Shown: piece by piece, positions 1-8,019 of the stretch
How the letters are laid out: every line of letters starts with the position of its first letter
Position numbering within the stretch: the stretch's first letter is position 1
Source of the DNA: Thermorudis peleae
Lineage (GTDB): Bacteria; Chloroflexota; Chloroflexia; Thermomicrobiales; Thermomicrobiaceae
Assembly: GCF_000744775.1 (NCBI RefSeq)
Contig: NZ_JQMP01000003.1
Location: 124,001 to 188,000, forward strand
Length of the DNA: 64,000 bases
Direction: 5' to 3'
Translations under genes and position numbers: made by a program
The notes under the pieces: model-generated
Databases searched by the model: none
Seen by the model: the letters and a program-made list of their open reading frames with translations, nothing else
What the model was told of the DNA's origin: nothing

Positions 1-447
1 TTGTGCCACGCCAAACGGAGCAAAGAGCTTGCCGCCAACGACATCAGCGCCCGGGATGATCAGGATGTCGTTAGCAAAGCCCTTCGTTTGAGGATCGTAG
101 ATGCACTGGGCAGCGGTCAACGCCACATCAACGCCGATGATGGACGCCGTGCAGCCGTAATAGCGACCGGCTGCATCCTGTCCGATCAGCAGCGCGATGG
201 CCGAAAACGGGAAGCGAGTCGTATCGGCGACCCGCTGCCGGTCATCGGTGCCGACGATACGCTGGTAGTGGGCTGGGAGATCGAGAGTAGCGAGCGCGGC
301 CTCGAGGTCGATCCGGCCTCGCATCTGGCCACGGTATGGGGCAAGGGGATCGGCCTGAGCCTGGGCCGGGATGGCCAGCCACGCCGGCACGCACAGTGCC
401 AGGACCAGCGCGAACGTGACGATCAATCGACGCGACCAGTGGGTCAT
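1..447 (-). CDS. Secreted chymotrypsin-fold (V8/glutamyl-endopeptidase-like) serine peptidase homologue, 3' truncated by window edge
   Basis: Only the first 149 codons are in the window; the gene runs off the left edge. It begins with a signal peptide (MTHWSRR then a hydrophobic core, AQA cleavage near residue 32), so the product is exported. Residues 96-116 read YYGCTAS...LTAAQC, which matches the S1 peptidase segment around the catalytic His, including the two cysteines (99 and 115) that bridge it in trypsin-like enzymes. The catalytic His position is Gln114 (codon at 106-108), so this may be a pseudo-enzyme. The start is ATG at 447, with GGAGGGGAGGAAG just upstream and a good promoter at 630-658. 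The Asp and Ser of the triad lie outside the window, so activity cannot be judged fully. Confidence 0.75.
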   Translation of the reverse strand, partial: MTHWSRRLIVTFALVLALCVPAWLAIPAQAQADPLAPYRGQMRGRIDLEAALATLDLPAHYQRIVGTDDRQRVADTTRFPFSAIALLIGQDAAGRYYGCTASIIGVDVALTAAQCIYDPQTKGFANDILIIPGADVVGGKLFAPFGVAQ

Positions 448-988
448 TGCACTTCCTCCCCTCCCTCTTGGACGGGCACGGTCGCCTGGCCCGCCCACAC
501 CGCACGCAGTCGCCGTCGCGGCCGCCTCGCCGTGTTCGCCGGGGACGGCAGCCATAGCCTACGCTGCAGTGGGAGAAGGATGGGGTTCTCGTGCCGTACC
601 GGCTGACCCAGTCGGGCCGCGATACGGTGAGCATACAATCTACTCGGTAGCCTGTCAAGTATCCTATCGGAACACGCCCTCTGGCCTGACACCCAGGGCC
701 AACGGCCCGCGCGACCTGCCACCATGCGTCACGGTTCCCCCTAGCCTGACACCAAAGAAAAACGGCAAACGGCAGCTGGCGTTCAGGAGCAACCGGGACA
801 CCGCGGGACGCCGGGCCGCGACCATAGGCACCCCGGAGCAGCTCGCCCGGTTCGGTATCACGGCAGCGCAGCCGGCTGGCGGCGTGCCTACCCCCGACGC
901 ACGCCGGCCGCCAGCTGCCGCGCCGAATAGCACAGCACCCGCAGGGCACAGCGCCGCCGCAGATCCAGCGCGCTGGGCGTGTTATCCC
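448..988. other. 541-bp intergenic region without a convincing gene
   Basis: It lies between the peptidase-like gene (start 447) and the FAH-family gene (end 989), both on the minus strand. It holds the promoter at 630-658 and a 10-nt direct repeat GCCTGACACC at 684-693 and 744-753, exactly 60 bp apart. Open frames here run without ribosome sites and match no family I know. No tRNA or riboswitch fold was recognised. Confidence 0.6.
630..658 (-). promoter_or_regulatory. Sigma-A type promoter for the serine-peptidase-like gene
   Basis: On the minus strand there is a perfect -35 TTGACA (658-653), a 17-bp spacer and a -10 TATGCT (635-630). Transcription would start near 622 and give a leader of about 175 nt before the ATG at 447. 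It is one of the two best hexamer pairs seen in the window. Confidence 0.7.
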
Positions 989-1933
989 TCAGCCACGACC
1001 GGGTTTTTCGAGCGTCCCAACGCGTTCGATGGTCACCCGCACGACATCGCCTGGCTGCAGGAAGCGTGGTGGCTTGCGGGCGAAGCCGACGCCAGCAGGG
1101 GTGCCGGTCGCGATGAGATCGCCCGGCACCAGCTGGACAATCTGCGAGAGGTAGGCGATGGTCTCGGCGACCGGGAAAATCATCTCGCGGGTGTTGGAGT
1201 GCTGCAGCACCGCACCACTCACCTCCGTGGTGATCGTGAGGTTCTGGGGATCAGGCACCTCGTCGGCCGTGACAAGCCACGGCCCAACCGGCGTCGAGCG
1301 GTCGAACGTCTTGCCCGGCAGCCATTGCCGGCCACGGAACTGGAAATCGCGCATGCTGATGTCGTTGAGGATGGTGTACCCCGCCACATAGTCGAGCGCG
1401 CGGTCGGCGGGGATGAAGCGACCAGGCCGGCCGATCACGACCGCCAGTTCGGCTTCATAGTCAACCTGCTGGCTTACCCGGGGAAGCACGATCGGCTCGC
1501 CCGGGCCGATCAGAGTGCTCGGGAACTTGCTGAACAGTTCAGGGTACTGCGGCACCGCCGCGCCGCTTTCGGCCGCATGGTCGGCGTAGTTGAGCCCAAG
1601 GCAGATGATCTTGTCCGGGCGGAGCAGCGGAGGACGGAGCTGCACGGCAGGATCATCCAGCGCGGCGATGATCCCAGCGGCTGCGAAGCGGTCGCGCTTG
1701 TCAGGCAGCTGCTCGATCACCGCCGCGGCGACCTCGCGAGCACGCTCGAGCCCATCGCGGGCAAGCAGCGTCACCAGGTCAGGCGGGCACTCGGCCAGGG
1801 CACGACCGGGCGCGTCGCTGACACCACGGTCGGCCAGCAGCATGGCATAGGCCCGGGGTACATCGATGATGAGGCCATCGTCGACGACACCAACGCTCGT
1901 CCACCCACGCAGGGTATAGGTCACCAGCCGCAT
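989..1933 (-). CDS. Fumarylacetoacetate hydrolase (FAH) family protein
   Basis: A 314-aa protein of the FAH superfamily, whose members are cytosolic metal-dependent hydrolases, isomerases or decarboxylases acting on 2-oxo acids from aromatic degradation (HpcE, acylpyruvase). A short N-terminal domain (1-100) is followed by the catalytic fold: CLGLNYADH (111-119), metal ligands in YEAEL (E160, E162), D191 in ILNDIS, PGKTFD (207-211) and ATGTPAGVG near 275. The longer frame upstream of 1933 is rejected because the ATG at 1933 follows AAAGGACGG at good spacing and the product then has the usual family length. No aromatic-degradation partners are adjacent, so the substrate is unknown. Confidence 0.9.
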   Translation of the reverse strand: MRLVTYTLRGWTSVGVVDDGLIIDVPRAYAMLLADRGVSDAPGRALAECPPDLVTLLARDGLERAREVAAAVIEQLPDKRDRFAAAGIIAALDDPAVQLRPPLLRPDKIICLGLNYADHAAESGAAVPQYPELFSKFPSTLIGPGEPIVLPRVSQQVDYEAELAVVIGRPGRFIPADRALDYVAGYTILNDISMRDFQFRGRQWLPGKTFDRSTPVGPWLVTADEVPDPQNLTITTEVSGAVLQHSNTREMIFPVAETIAYLSQIVQLVPGDLIATGTPAGVGFARKPPRFLQPGDVVRVTIERVGTLEKPGRG

Positions 1934-2255
1934 CGTTCCGTCCTTTCCCACCGTCTTCCAACGCTGGCTGCGCAGCGCAGGCACAGCCTGTCCAGGCAGC
2001 ATTGTCGCACGTTGCCCAGCCAATGGGCGAGAATCGGTCTGGGCGCTCCGCCAGGCTGGCTGGCGTGGGCACATTCGTTCAGACCGGAATGCAGGCGGCC
2101 AGGACTGCGGCGTGGCGCGTCCAGGTTCAGTATGAATGAACAAGAGGGCGGCAGCCATGCCATGCTAGGGTATACTGAGCGGCAGCCGCACATGGAGAGC
2201 AGGCACACTGCGACCGGCAAGCGGGGCACGTCGACGAGAAGGGGATCGGGATACC
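1934..2255. other. 322-bp divergent intergenic region
   Basis: This separates the FAH-family gene (minus) from the MFS gene (plus). The only signal worth noting is a TATACT hexamer at 2171-2176 on the plus strand. No coding frame with a ribosome site and no structured RNA were seen. Confidence 0.5.
2171..2176 (+). promoter_or_regulatory. Candidate -10 box for the MFS exporter gene
   Basis: TATACT matches the -10 consensus at five of six positions and lies 80 bp before the start codon. No good -35 hexamer sits 16-18 bp upstream, so this is only a candidate. The same TATACT recurs before queF, the LCP gene and ftsY. Confidence 0.3.
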
Positions 2256-3533
2256 ATGGTCGAGCGAGGGCTGCCCAGTGCAGCAGTCCAGCGAGGGGCA
2301 CAGTCGGCGGCTGCGGCAGCTGGGCAGGCACGTCACGCCCAGGCCACGCGGCCGGGCGAGCGCGCGCAGGGCGGCGATGAGCGGGGCGTCTGGCTCCTCA
2401 CCTGGGCCCACTTCTCCCACGACATCTACCCGTCCTTCCTCGGCGTCTTCATCCCGGCGATCCAGTCCCATCTCCACGTCTCGCTCACCCTGGCGAGCCT
2501 GATGGTGCCCGCCCAGCAACTGCCCTCGCTCCTCCAGCCGTTCATCGGCGAACTGGCTGAACGCACCAGCCGCCGCTGGTTCGTCATCCTCGGCCCGACG
2601 ACAGCCGCCATCGCGCTCTCGCTGATCGGCCTGGCGCCGAACATCTGGCTTGCCCTCAGCCTCCTGCTGATCTCTGGCCTGGCCTCAGCCGTCTTCCATG
2701 CTCCGGCTATCTCGCTCGTCGGCGAGTTTGGCGGCGAGCGCCTCGGCCGGGCGATGGCCATCTTCATGGCCGGCGGCGACCTGGCACGCACGATCGGCCC
2801 GGTCGTGATTACGGCTGTGATCGCGCTCCTCGGCTTCCACGCGACGCCACTGGTGATGGTGCTCGGCGTGCTCTGCGGCGTCAGCCTCTGGCGCTGGCTC
2901 GACACCCGGGCAGCCGACGCCGCCAGCCGGGCCCGGCGCGGCGAGCAGCAGCTGGGCACGCTCTTCCGCCAGCACTGGCGGCCGATCGTCGTCCTCCTGA
3001 CTTACACCGGGATCAACACCGCGGCACTCAGCCCACTCAGCTACTTCCTTGACCAGCTCCTGGTCTCGCGCGGCCGTAGCGAATGGTACGGCGGCATCGC
3101 GCTCTCCGTGCTCTACGCCAGTAGCGTCGCCGGCGGGTTGATCGGCGGCGTGCTCTCCGACCGCATCGGCCGGCGGACGGCGCTGGCCCTCTCGGCTGGT
3201 CTCAGCACGCCGTTGATCCTGCTCTACCTGGCGCTGGAGAACGGCAGCTGGTGGGTGCTCGGGCTGGTCGTGCTGATCGGGCTGACGCTGATGGCTGCGC
3301 GGCCCGTGACGCTGGCGCTGGCCAACGACATCCTGCCGGAAGCGCGCGGGCCGATGTCGGGGCTGGTGCTGGCGATCAACTTCGGTGGGCAGAGCCTGGC
3401 AGCGATCGCCTTTGGCGCGCTCGCTGGCTGGCTCGGTGAGACGCCGGCCTTCTGGTGGTTCGCCTGGCTCGGGCTGCTCGGCCTGCCGCTCGTCCTGCTG
3501 CTGCCCCGTCGCCCCCGCCTCCTCAGCGCCTAA
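2256..3533 (+). CDS. MFS exporter, fosmidomycin-resistance (Fsr) type
   Basis: A 425-aa polytopic membrane protein with about 12 hydrophobic segments. After a 45-residue Ala/Arg-rich tail comes WAHFSHDIYPSFLGVFIP, the first helix pattern typical of the Fsr-like branch of the major facilitator superfamily. The central loop (about 210-235) is charged, and the second half repeats the fold with GGLIGGVLSDRIGRR, the MFS motif between helices. Such proteins expel small drugs or metabolites by proton antiport; the substrate here cannot be inferred. The start at 2256 follows GAAGGGGAT. The extended N-terminus is unusual, and a later start near the first helix is possible, though I see no stronger ribosome site. 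Confidence 0.85.
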   Translation: MVERGLPSAAVQRGAQSAAAAAGQARHAQATRPGERAQGGDERGVWLLTWAHFSHDIYPSFLGVFIPAIQSHLHVSLTLASLMVPAQQLPSLLQPFIGELAERTSRRWFVILGPTTAAIALSLIGLAPNIWLALSLLLISGLASAVFHAPAISLVGEFGGERLGRAMAIFMAGGDLARTIGPVVITAVIALLGFHATPLVMVLGVLCGVSLWRWLDTRAADAASRARRGEQQLGTLFRQHWRPIVVLLTYTGINTAALSPLSYFLDQLLVSRGRSEWYGGIALSVLYASSVAGGLIGGVLSDRIGRRTALALSAGLSTPLILLYLALENGSWWVLGLVVLIGLTLMAARPVTLALANDILPEARGPMSGLVLAINFGGQSLAAIAFGALAGWLGETPAFWWFAWLGLLGLPLVLLLPRRPRLLSA

Positions 3534-3675
3534 CCTCCCCGCAGCCTCGCCCTGGCACCGAGCGGAACACCTGCCCCCAGCGTATCACAGCGCTGCGACG
3601 CCCTCTCCCGTGGCGCTTCCATCAACTGCATCAGCCCCCCAAGGCCTGCCGCTCGGCAAGGCAAGCCGCGCGGAC

Positions 3676-3695
3676 AAAATCGCCTGGCGGTTTTT
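3676..3695 (+). terminator. Weak intrinsic-terminator-like hairpin after the MFS gene
   Basis: AAAATCG (3676-3682) can pair with CGGTTTT (3688-3694) around a 5-nt loop, and a run of five T follows within the arm. It lies about 140 bp after the MFS stop. The stem is short, so support is modest. Confidence 0.35.
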
Positions 3696-3812
3696 GCCCC
3701 GCTCGGTGTCTTGATAAGAGTAGAGGGTCACCCAACCGCCCCCGTCCTCGTCCCCTGCTCCCCCGTGGAGCAGCGGGACGTCGGCGAGGCGACCACACGA
3801 AACGGAGGGATG

Positions 3813-4109
3813 ATGCCGTCGCCTGCTGAACTACCCGAGCCGGTCGCCGCGCTGCTCACCCGCGCCGCCACACGCCTGCAACGCGCCGACCCCCGCGCAC
3901 CGTCGTTCGCCGCCGAAGCGGCTGCACTCCGCGCGCTGGCCGTCGCACTCTTGCTCGCCGAACGCGACCTCGTCCGCCTGGCGCAGGCGCTGCCCCGCGT
4001 CCTCACGGCACTCGCTCGCCTCAGGCAGCTTGAGCGCGCAGCGTCCGCTGGCGATGCCACCGCGCTCCACGCGGTCTTGGCTGCACTTGATGCTGAGGAG
4101 GATCGCTGA
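3813..4109 (+). CDS. Small helical protein of unknown function at the head of the virion cassette
   Basis: A 98-aa, Ala/Leu/Arg-rich, entirely helical-looking protein (PSPAELPEPVAALLTR at the start). I recognise no family. The ATG at 3813 is chosen over the adjacent ATG at 3810 because GGAGGG ends at 3809. It overlaps the next gene by 1 nt (TGATG), so the two are translationally coupled. Its position before a small coiled-coil/membrane ORF and the capsid genes suggests it belongs to the cassette, perhaps in a packaging or regulatory role; that is inference from position only. Confidence 0.55.
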   Translation: MPSPAELPEPVAALLTRAATRLQRADPRAPSFAAEAAALRALAVALLLAERDLVRLAQALPRVLTALARLRQLERAASAGDATALHAVLAALDAEEDR

Positions 4110-4327
4110 TGACACCGTGCCCAACGCACCAGCCACCCGTTCCGCCTTCAGCGGGCGGCGCCGACCCACTCGCGCCAGCTAGCCCCTACGAGGCGATGAC
4201 GCGGCAGATGGTCGACGCGCTCGCGCGTGATGTGGCGGAGATCCGGAGCCGGCTCGATCAACTGTTCACGCTGATCGCCGGGAGTGTGCTCGTGGAGTTG
4301 CTGCTGCGGTTAACCGGGCTGGGCTAA
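4109..4327 (+). CDS. Small coiled-coil plus C-terminal membrane-segment protein (XhlA-like layout)
   Basis: A 72-aa protein: a Pro-rich N-terminus, a short amphipathic helix (about 28-50, DVAEIRSRLDQL) and a single hydrophobic segment to the C-terminus (LFTLIAGSVLVELLLRL). This layout resembles XhlA-type phage hemolysin/holin-associated proteins, but the length and pattern are the only support. The start ATG overlaps the preceding stop by 1 nt. If it belongs to the lysis module it would act at the membrane with the amidase at 11839-12684 and possibly the holin-like gene at 16261-16593. Confidence 0.5.
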   Translation: MTPCPTHQPPVPPSAGGADPLAPASPYEAMTRQMVDALARDVAEIRSRLDQLFTLIAGSVLVELLLRLTGLG

Positions 4328-4436
4328 CCAGGGATTCCGGCGCAGGCTCCGCACGCCGGCAGCGGGAGAGCCAGTCGGCACCGTCGACCTCGCCGGTTAT
4401 GCGAAGCGAGCGTGAAACGAAGAAAGGAGGAGCACA

Positions 4437-4814
4437 ATGGACGATGCCGTGTCACACGCGGCTGAGCCGATGGAGACGGCCGTGACGCCGGAAGCGGCCC
4501 CGGAACTGGCGGGCGCGGCGGCAATGCCGGGAGCGAGAGAGCCAGCGCGGGCGGAGACGGTGGAGCAGGAGGCGACGCTGGCAGCGCTCCGCGCGCTCGT
4601 GCTCCGCGCTTACCCGAGCGCACCGCCCGAACTCGTGACCGGCGACACGCTTGCAGCGCTCGTCGCGAGCGCGGAGCGGGCCGAGCAACTCGCCCGCCGG
4701 ATCGCGGCCCAGACCCTGCCGGCCGGACAGCCACCGCGCGATCCGCTGCCACTGCCGGTCGAGCAGCTCAGTCCGAGCGCGAAAATTGCGCACGGCCTGC
4801 GCCTGCGTCGCTAG
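4437..4814 (+). CDS. Acidic helical protein upstream of the capsid gene (candidate scaffold or head accessory protein)
   Basis: A 125-aa protein rich in Ala, Glu and Pro, with a helical middle part (ATLAALRALVLRAYP... and LAALVASAERAEQLARRI) and a basic C-terminus (HGLRLRR). It has a strong ribosome site (GAAAGGAGGAGCACA before ATG at 4437). Size, acidity and location a few hundred bases before the capsid gene fit a scaffolding or minor head protein, but no motif proves this. Its last 4 nt overlap the end of the convergent LysE-type gene. Confidence 0.5.
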   Translation: MDDAVSHAAEPMETAVTPEAAPELAGAAAMPGAREPARAETVEQEATLAALRALVLRAYPSAPPELVTGDTLAALVASAERAEQLARRIAAQTLPAGQPPRDPLPLPVEQLSPSAKIAHGLRLRR

Positions 4815-5455
4815 CCGAGGAGCGCCCCGAGCGCCGTCAGGGCAAGCCAGCCCGCCCGCAGCCCGAGCCCAAGGAGCGCCAGCGCACACAGCCCACTGAT
4901 CCAGCGGAACACGCTCGGCCGCAGCGCGCGCCGTCCCCAGGCGGCGAGGCCAGCCAACACCACGCACCACACGAGCGCGGCAGTCAAGAACCCGCCGAGA
5001 AACAGGGCGTACGCCCACCGGCCCAGGGTCTCGGCCTCGACTCCGCCAAGCGCGCCGCCGACGCCGAGCCAGAAGACGATCGCCCACGGGTTGGTCAGCG
5101 AGAGCACGGCCCCGGTCGCGAGCGCGCCGCGGCCGCTGCCTGGCCCGGCCGCCAGCGCAAGCACCGGCTGCTGCGTCTCCCGCCAGGCGCTCCAGGCGAG
5201 CCGCAGCAGCAGCCCGCTGCCCAGCAGCCCGAGCACTGCCTGCGTCGCCGGATGCTCGGCGAGCGCGGCCGCGCCAGCGAGCGCGAGCGCCGCCCAGCAG
5301 CCGTCGCCGACCAGCGAGCCCAGCTCAACCCAGAACGCGCCCCAGAATCCCTGGGAAAGCCCACGCCGCGTCGCCTCGGCGGTCACCGCCCCCGGCGGCG
5401 CACAGTAGGCAATGCCCAAAACGAACGCCGCGCCGAGTACGCTGGCCACGCTCAC
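4811..5455 (-). CDS. LysE/RhtB-family amino-acid exporter
   Basis: A 214-aa membrane protein with about six hydrophobic segments. It contains the family pattern FVLGIAYCAPPGAVTAEATRRG at the N-terminus (split: PPG between helix 1 and the first loop) and SLTNPWAIVFWLGVGG in the middle (NP in the third helix). Members export amino acids or related solutes by proton antiport. The start is GTG at 5455, preceded by GAGGGGGGAC; the open frame upstream of it has no ribosome site and would give a non-family N-terminus. It lies antiparallel inside the virion cassette and shares its upstream region, including a 16-bp palindrome at 5558-5573, with the capsid gene. Confidence 0.85.
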   Translation of the reverse strand: MSVASVLGAAFVLGIAYCAPPGAVTAEATRRGLSQGFWGAFWVELGSLVGDGCWAALALAGAAALAEHPATQAVLGLLGSGLLLRLAWSAWRETQQPVLALAAGPGSGRGALATGAVLSLTNPWAIVFWLGVGGALGGVEAETLGRWAYALFLGGFLTAALVWCVVLAGLAAWGRRALRPSVFRWISGLCALALLGLGLRAGWLALTALGALLG

Positions 5456-5557
5456 CGCTGTCCCCCCTCTCGGCCACCCGCCGCCACGCGCCGACCAAGG
5501 ATGCCACCGGCCACCCCGCCCGGCTTCGGGCAGGCGCCCAGTGGCCGCGGCACGCTG

Positions 5558-5573
5558 TTGTGCAGCTGCACAA
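5558..5573. promoter_or_regulatory. Perfect 16-bp palindrome in the lysE/capsid divergent region, candidate operator
   Basis: TTGTGCAG/CTGCACAA is a perfect dyad with no spacer, 103 bp from the exporter start and 162 bp from the capsid start. Such symmetry is typical of sites for dimeric helix-turn-helix repressors. No regulator gene is adjacent, so the binding protein is unknown. Confidence 0.5.
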
Positions 5574-5734
5574 TCGTCTGACCAGGGCACGGCCGAAACA
5601 GTGGCAACATGTGGCGGCCAGCACGCCGGCAAGCGCGCAGCGCACGGTTCTCGCTGCCAGCGAACGCTGGCGAAGGCGCGGGGAGGCATGCCTCCCTGCC
5701 ATTGTCCGTGTCACCGGTACGAAAGGAGATGCTG

Positions 5735-6622
5735 ATGGCCCTCACGAAGCTCGAAGCCGCAAAACTGACCAATGACCTGCTCCTGCGCGGCGTCGTCGAG
5801 ACGATCGTCCGCGAGTCGAGTGTGCTGGCGCTGTTGCCCTTCACCGAGGTCACCGGCACGGCACTGACCTACGTCCGCGAGGCGACACTGCCGGCCGCCA
5901 GCTGGTACGACGTCGGCGACACCTGGAGCGAGGCGACGCCGACCTACACACAGGTAACCGCTAGCCTCAAGATCCTTGGTGGCGACGCCGACGTCGATAC
6001 GTTCCTGCAGCAGACCTACGCCGACCCCAACGATCTGGAGGCGCTGGTGCTCGAGAGCCGTGCCAAGGCCGTAGCCCACGCGTTCTCCGACGCGTTCTAC
6101 AACGGCGACAGCGCCGCCAACCCCAAGCAGTTCGACGGGCTCAAGAAGCTCGTCTCGGCCGCGCAGACGATCGCGCCGGGGGCAAACGGCGGCAGCCTGA
6201 CGCTCGATTTGATGGATCAGCTGATCGACCTGGTCAAGCCGGGCCGTCCCGACGCCCTGCTGATGAGCAAGCGCTCGCGCCGCAAGCTCAGCGCCCTGCG
6301 TCGGGCCTCCGGCAACCTGCTCGAGACCGACGTCGATGCCTTCGGTCGCCGCGCCCTCTTCTACGACGGCATCCCGATCCTGGTCGACGACTTCATCAGC
6401 GACAGCGAGACGCTCGGCTCCGGCACCGGCCTCAGCTCGATCTACGCCGTCAAGTTCGGCCCGGCCGGGCTGATGGGCCTCGAGCACGGCGGCATCCAGG
6501 TCGAACGGGTCGGCGCGCTCGAGACGAAGGACGCCACACGCTGGCGCGTCAAGTGGTACGTCGGCCTGGCGCTCGCCAGCGACCTCGGCGTCGCCCGCCT
6601 GCAGGGCATCACCGCCAACTAG
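5735..6622 (+). CDS. HK97-fold-like major capsid protein
   Basis: A 295-aa protein that reads as a phage major capsid/encapsulating protein. It has an N-terminal helix (LEAAKLTNDLL), a SSVLALLPFTEVTGTALTYVRE segment (split here: LLPF..., TYVRE) and repeated threonine-rich strands like an E-loop/A-domain. The middle has ALLMSKRSRRKLSALRR and the end ETKDATRWRVKWYVGLAL, both typical of HK97-like capsid proteins that lack the N-terminal scaffold domain. The start ATG at 5735 follows AAAGGAG at 6-nt spacing. No prohead protease gene is next to it. The portal gene follows after 65 bp. The family call is from pattern recognition, not alignment. Confidence 0.75.
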   Translation: MALTKLEAAKLTNDLLLRGVVETIVRESSVLALLPFTEVTGTALTYVREATLPAASWYDVGDTWSEATPTYTQVTASLKILGGDADVDTFLQQTYADPNDLEALVLESRAKAVAHAFSDAFYNGDSAANPKQFDGLKKLVSAAQTIAPGANGGSLTLDLMDQLIDLVKPGRPDALLMSKRSRRKLSALRRASGNLLETDVDAFGRRALFYDGIPILVDDFISDSETLGSGTGLSSIYAVKFGPAGLMGLEHGGIQVERVGALETKDATRWRVKWYVGLALASDLGVARLQGITAN

Positions 6623-6687
6623 CCACCGTCGGGCCGGCCCCGGGCTCCCCCGCCCGGGCGCTGGCCCACAGCGGGAAAGGAGTTGCG

Positions 6688-8016
6688 ATGTCGACAACGC
6701 CGCTCACCGACCGGCTCAGCCGCGCGCAGGCCCTCGCCGCGCTCGATCACGACCGCCTGGCCCGCTACCGGCAGTACCTCGACTTCTATCAGGGCAACCA
6801 GTGGGACCGCCCGCCGCGTCCCGGCGAAACCCGCTTGACGGTCAACTACGCCCGCGCGCTCGTCCGCAAGCTGGCCAGCTTCGTCTTCTCCCAGCCGGTC
6901 ACGTTCTCCGTCCCCGCATCCCCAGCCGCCGAGCACTACCTGAACCAGCTGGCGCAGGAGCAGGACTGGCACGCGCTCGATGAGCAGACGCTGATCGACG
7001 CGGCCGTGCTCGGCGACGGCGCGTTCAAGGTGACCTGGGACGCCCAGGCCGGCCAGCCTCGCGTCAGCGCCATCGATCCAGCCACGCTCTTCGCCTGGGT
7101 CGCCCCCGACAACGTGCGCCAGCTCACGCGCGTCGCCCAGCGCTACTGGCTGCCAGCCGCGAGCGCTGCCCAGGCCTTCGCTGTGCCGCTGCCCGCCCTC
7201 GACGCGGCCGCGACCGTGCCGGTCGTCGAGGACTGGACGGCCGACTGGCTGGTCGTCGAGGTCGCTGGCCAGGTCGTGCGCGACGAGCCGAACCCTTACG
7301 GCGCGATCCCCTACGTCATCTTCCCGAACACGCCGCGGCCACACAGCCTGTGGGGCGAGAGCGACCTGGCGGACATCCTCGACCTGTGCCGCGAGCTGAA
7401 CCGCCGCCTCACGACGCTCGCCCGCATCCTCCAGGTCAGCGGCAACCCGATCGTCGTGCTGGAGAACGTGACCGCCGCCGACGGCGTACGCGCCGAACCC
7501 GGCGCCGTCTGGGAGCTGCCGCCCGACTCGCGCGCCTACCTGCTCGACCTGCTCGCCGGGGGCGGCGTGCGCCTGCACATCGACACCATCGAGCTGCTCT
7601 ACCGCGCCATCCACGACCTGGCCGAAGTCCCCCGCGCGGCCTTTGGCGACCCACGCCGCGAGCTGAGCGGCGCGGCGCTCGAAGTCGAGCTGCAACCGCT
7701 GGTGCAGCGCGTCCAGCGCAAGCGCCGCATCTGGGAGAGCATCTACCGCCGGCGCAACGCGCTCGTCCTGGCACTCGCCGAGCAGTTCGGCGGCTATGAC
7801 TTCGGCGGGGCGCGCCAGTCGGTCGTCAACTGGGGGCCCATCCTGCCGCAGGACTTCACCCGGCTGGTCGAGGCCGAGGTCGCGCTGGTGCGGGCTGGCA
7901 TCCGCTCGCGTCAGGGTGCACTGGCGGCGCTCGGTGTCACCGACCCAGCCGCTGAGTGGCAGCGGGCACTGGCCGAGCAACAGGCGCTGGCCGCCCAGGA
8001 ACAGAACGGAGGGTAG
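6688..8016 (+). CDS. Phage portal protein, SPP1 gp6-like
   Basis: A 442-aa protein of the SPP1-type portal family, which forms the dodecameric channel at one capsid vertex through which DNA is packaged. Typical features are the N-terminal LARYRQYLDFYQGNQW segment, LTVNYARALVRKLASFVF (helical wing), LGDGAFKVTWD, the NPYGAIPYVIFPN turn before the stem helices and a long helical C-terminus rich in Ala/Glu/Gln. The ATG at 6688 follows GGGAAAGGAG. It is followed after 3 bp by the adaptor gene, so both are in one operon with the capsid gene. Confidence 0.85.
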   Translation: MSTTPLTDRLSRAQALAALDHDRLARYRQYLDFYQGNQWDRPPRPGETRLTVNYARALVRKLASFVFSQPVTFSVPASPAAEHYLNQLAQEQDWHALDEQTLIDAAVLGDGAFKVTWDAQAGQPRVSAIDPATLFAWVAPDNVRQLTRVAQRYWLPAASAAQAFAVPLPALDAAATVPVVEDWTADWLVVEVAGQVVRDEPNPYGAIPYVIFPNTPRPHSLWGESDLADILDLCRELNRRLTTLARILQVSGNPIVVLENVTAADGVRAEPGAVWELPPDSRAYLLDLLAGGGVRLHIDTIELLYRAIHDLAEVPRAAFGDPRRELSGAALEVELQPLVQRVQRKRRIWESIYRRRNALVLALAEQFGGYDFGGARQSVVNWGPILPQDFTRLVEAEVALVRAGIRSRQGALAALGVTDPAAEWQRALAEQQALAAQEQNGG

Positions 8017-8019
8017 CCG

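Noticed and set aside
1-606. Plus-strand open frame of 201 codons at the window start
   Set aside because: The minus strand encodes a signal peptide and a serine-peptidase segment with a ribosome site and promoter.
371-2380. Open frame of 669 codons on the plus strand across the FAH gene
   Set aside because: It crosses two real genes and an intergenic region, has no motif, and lies opposite the conserved FAH family protein.
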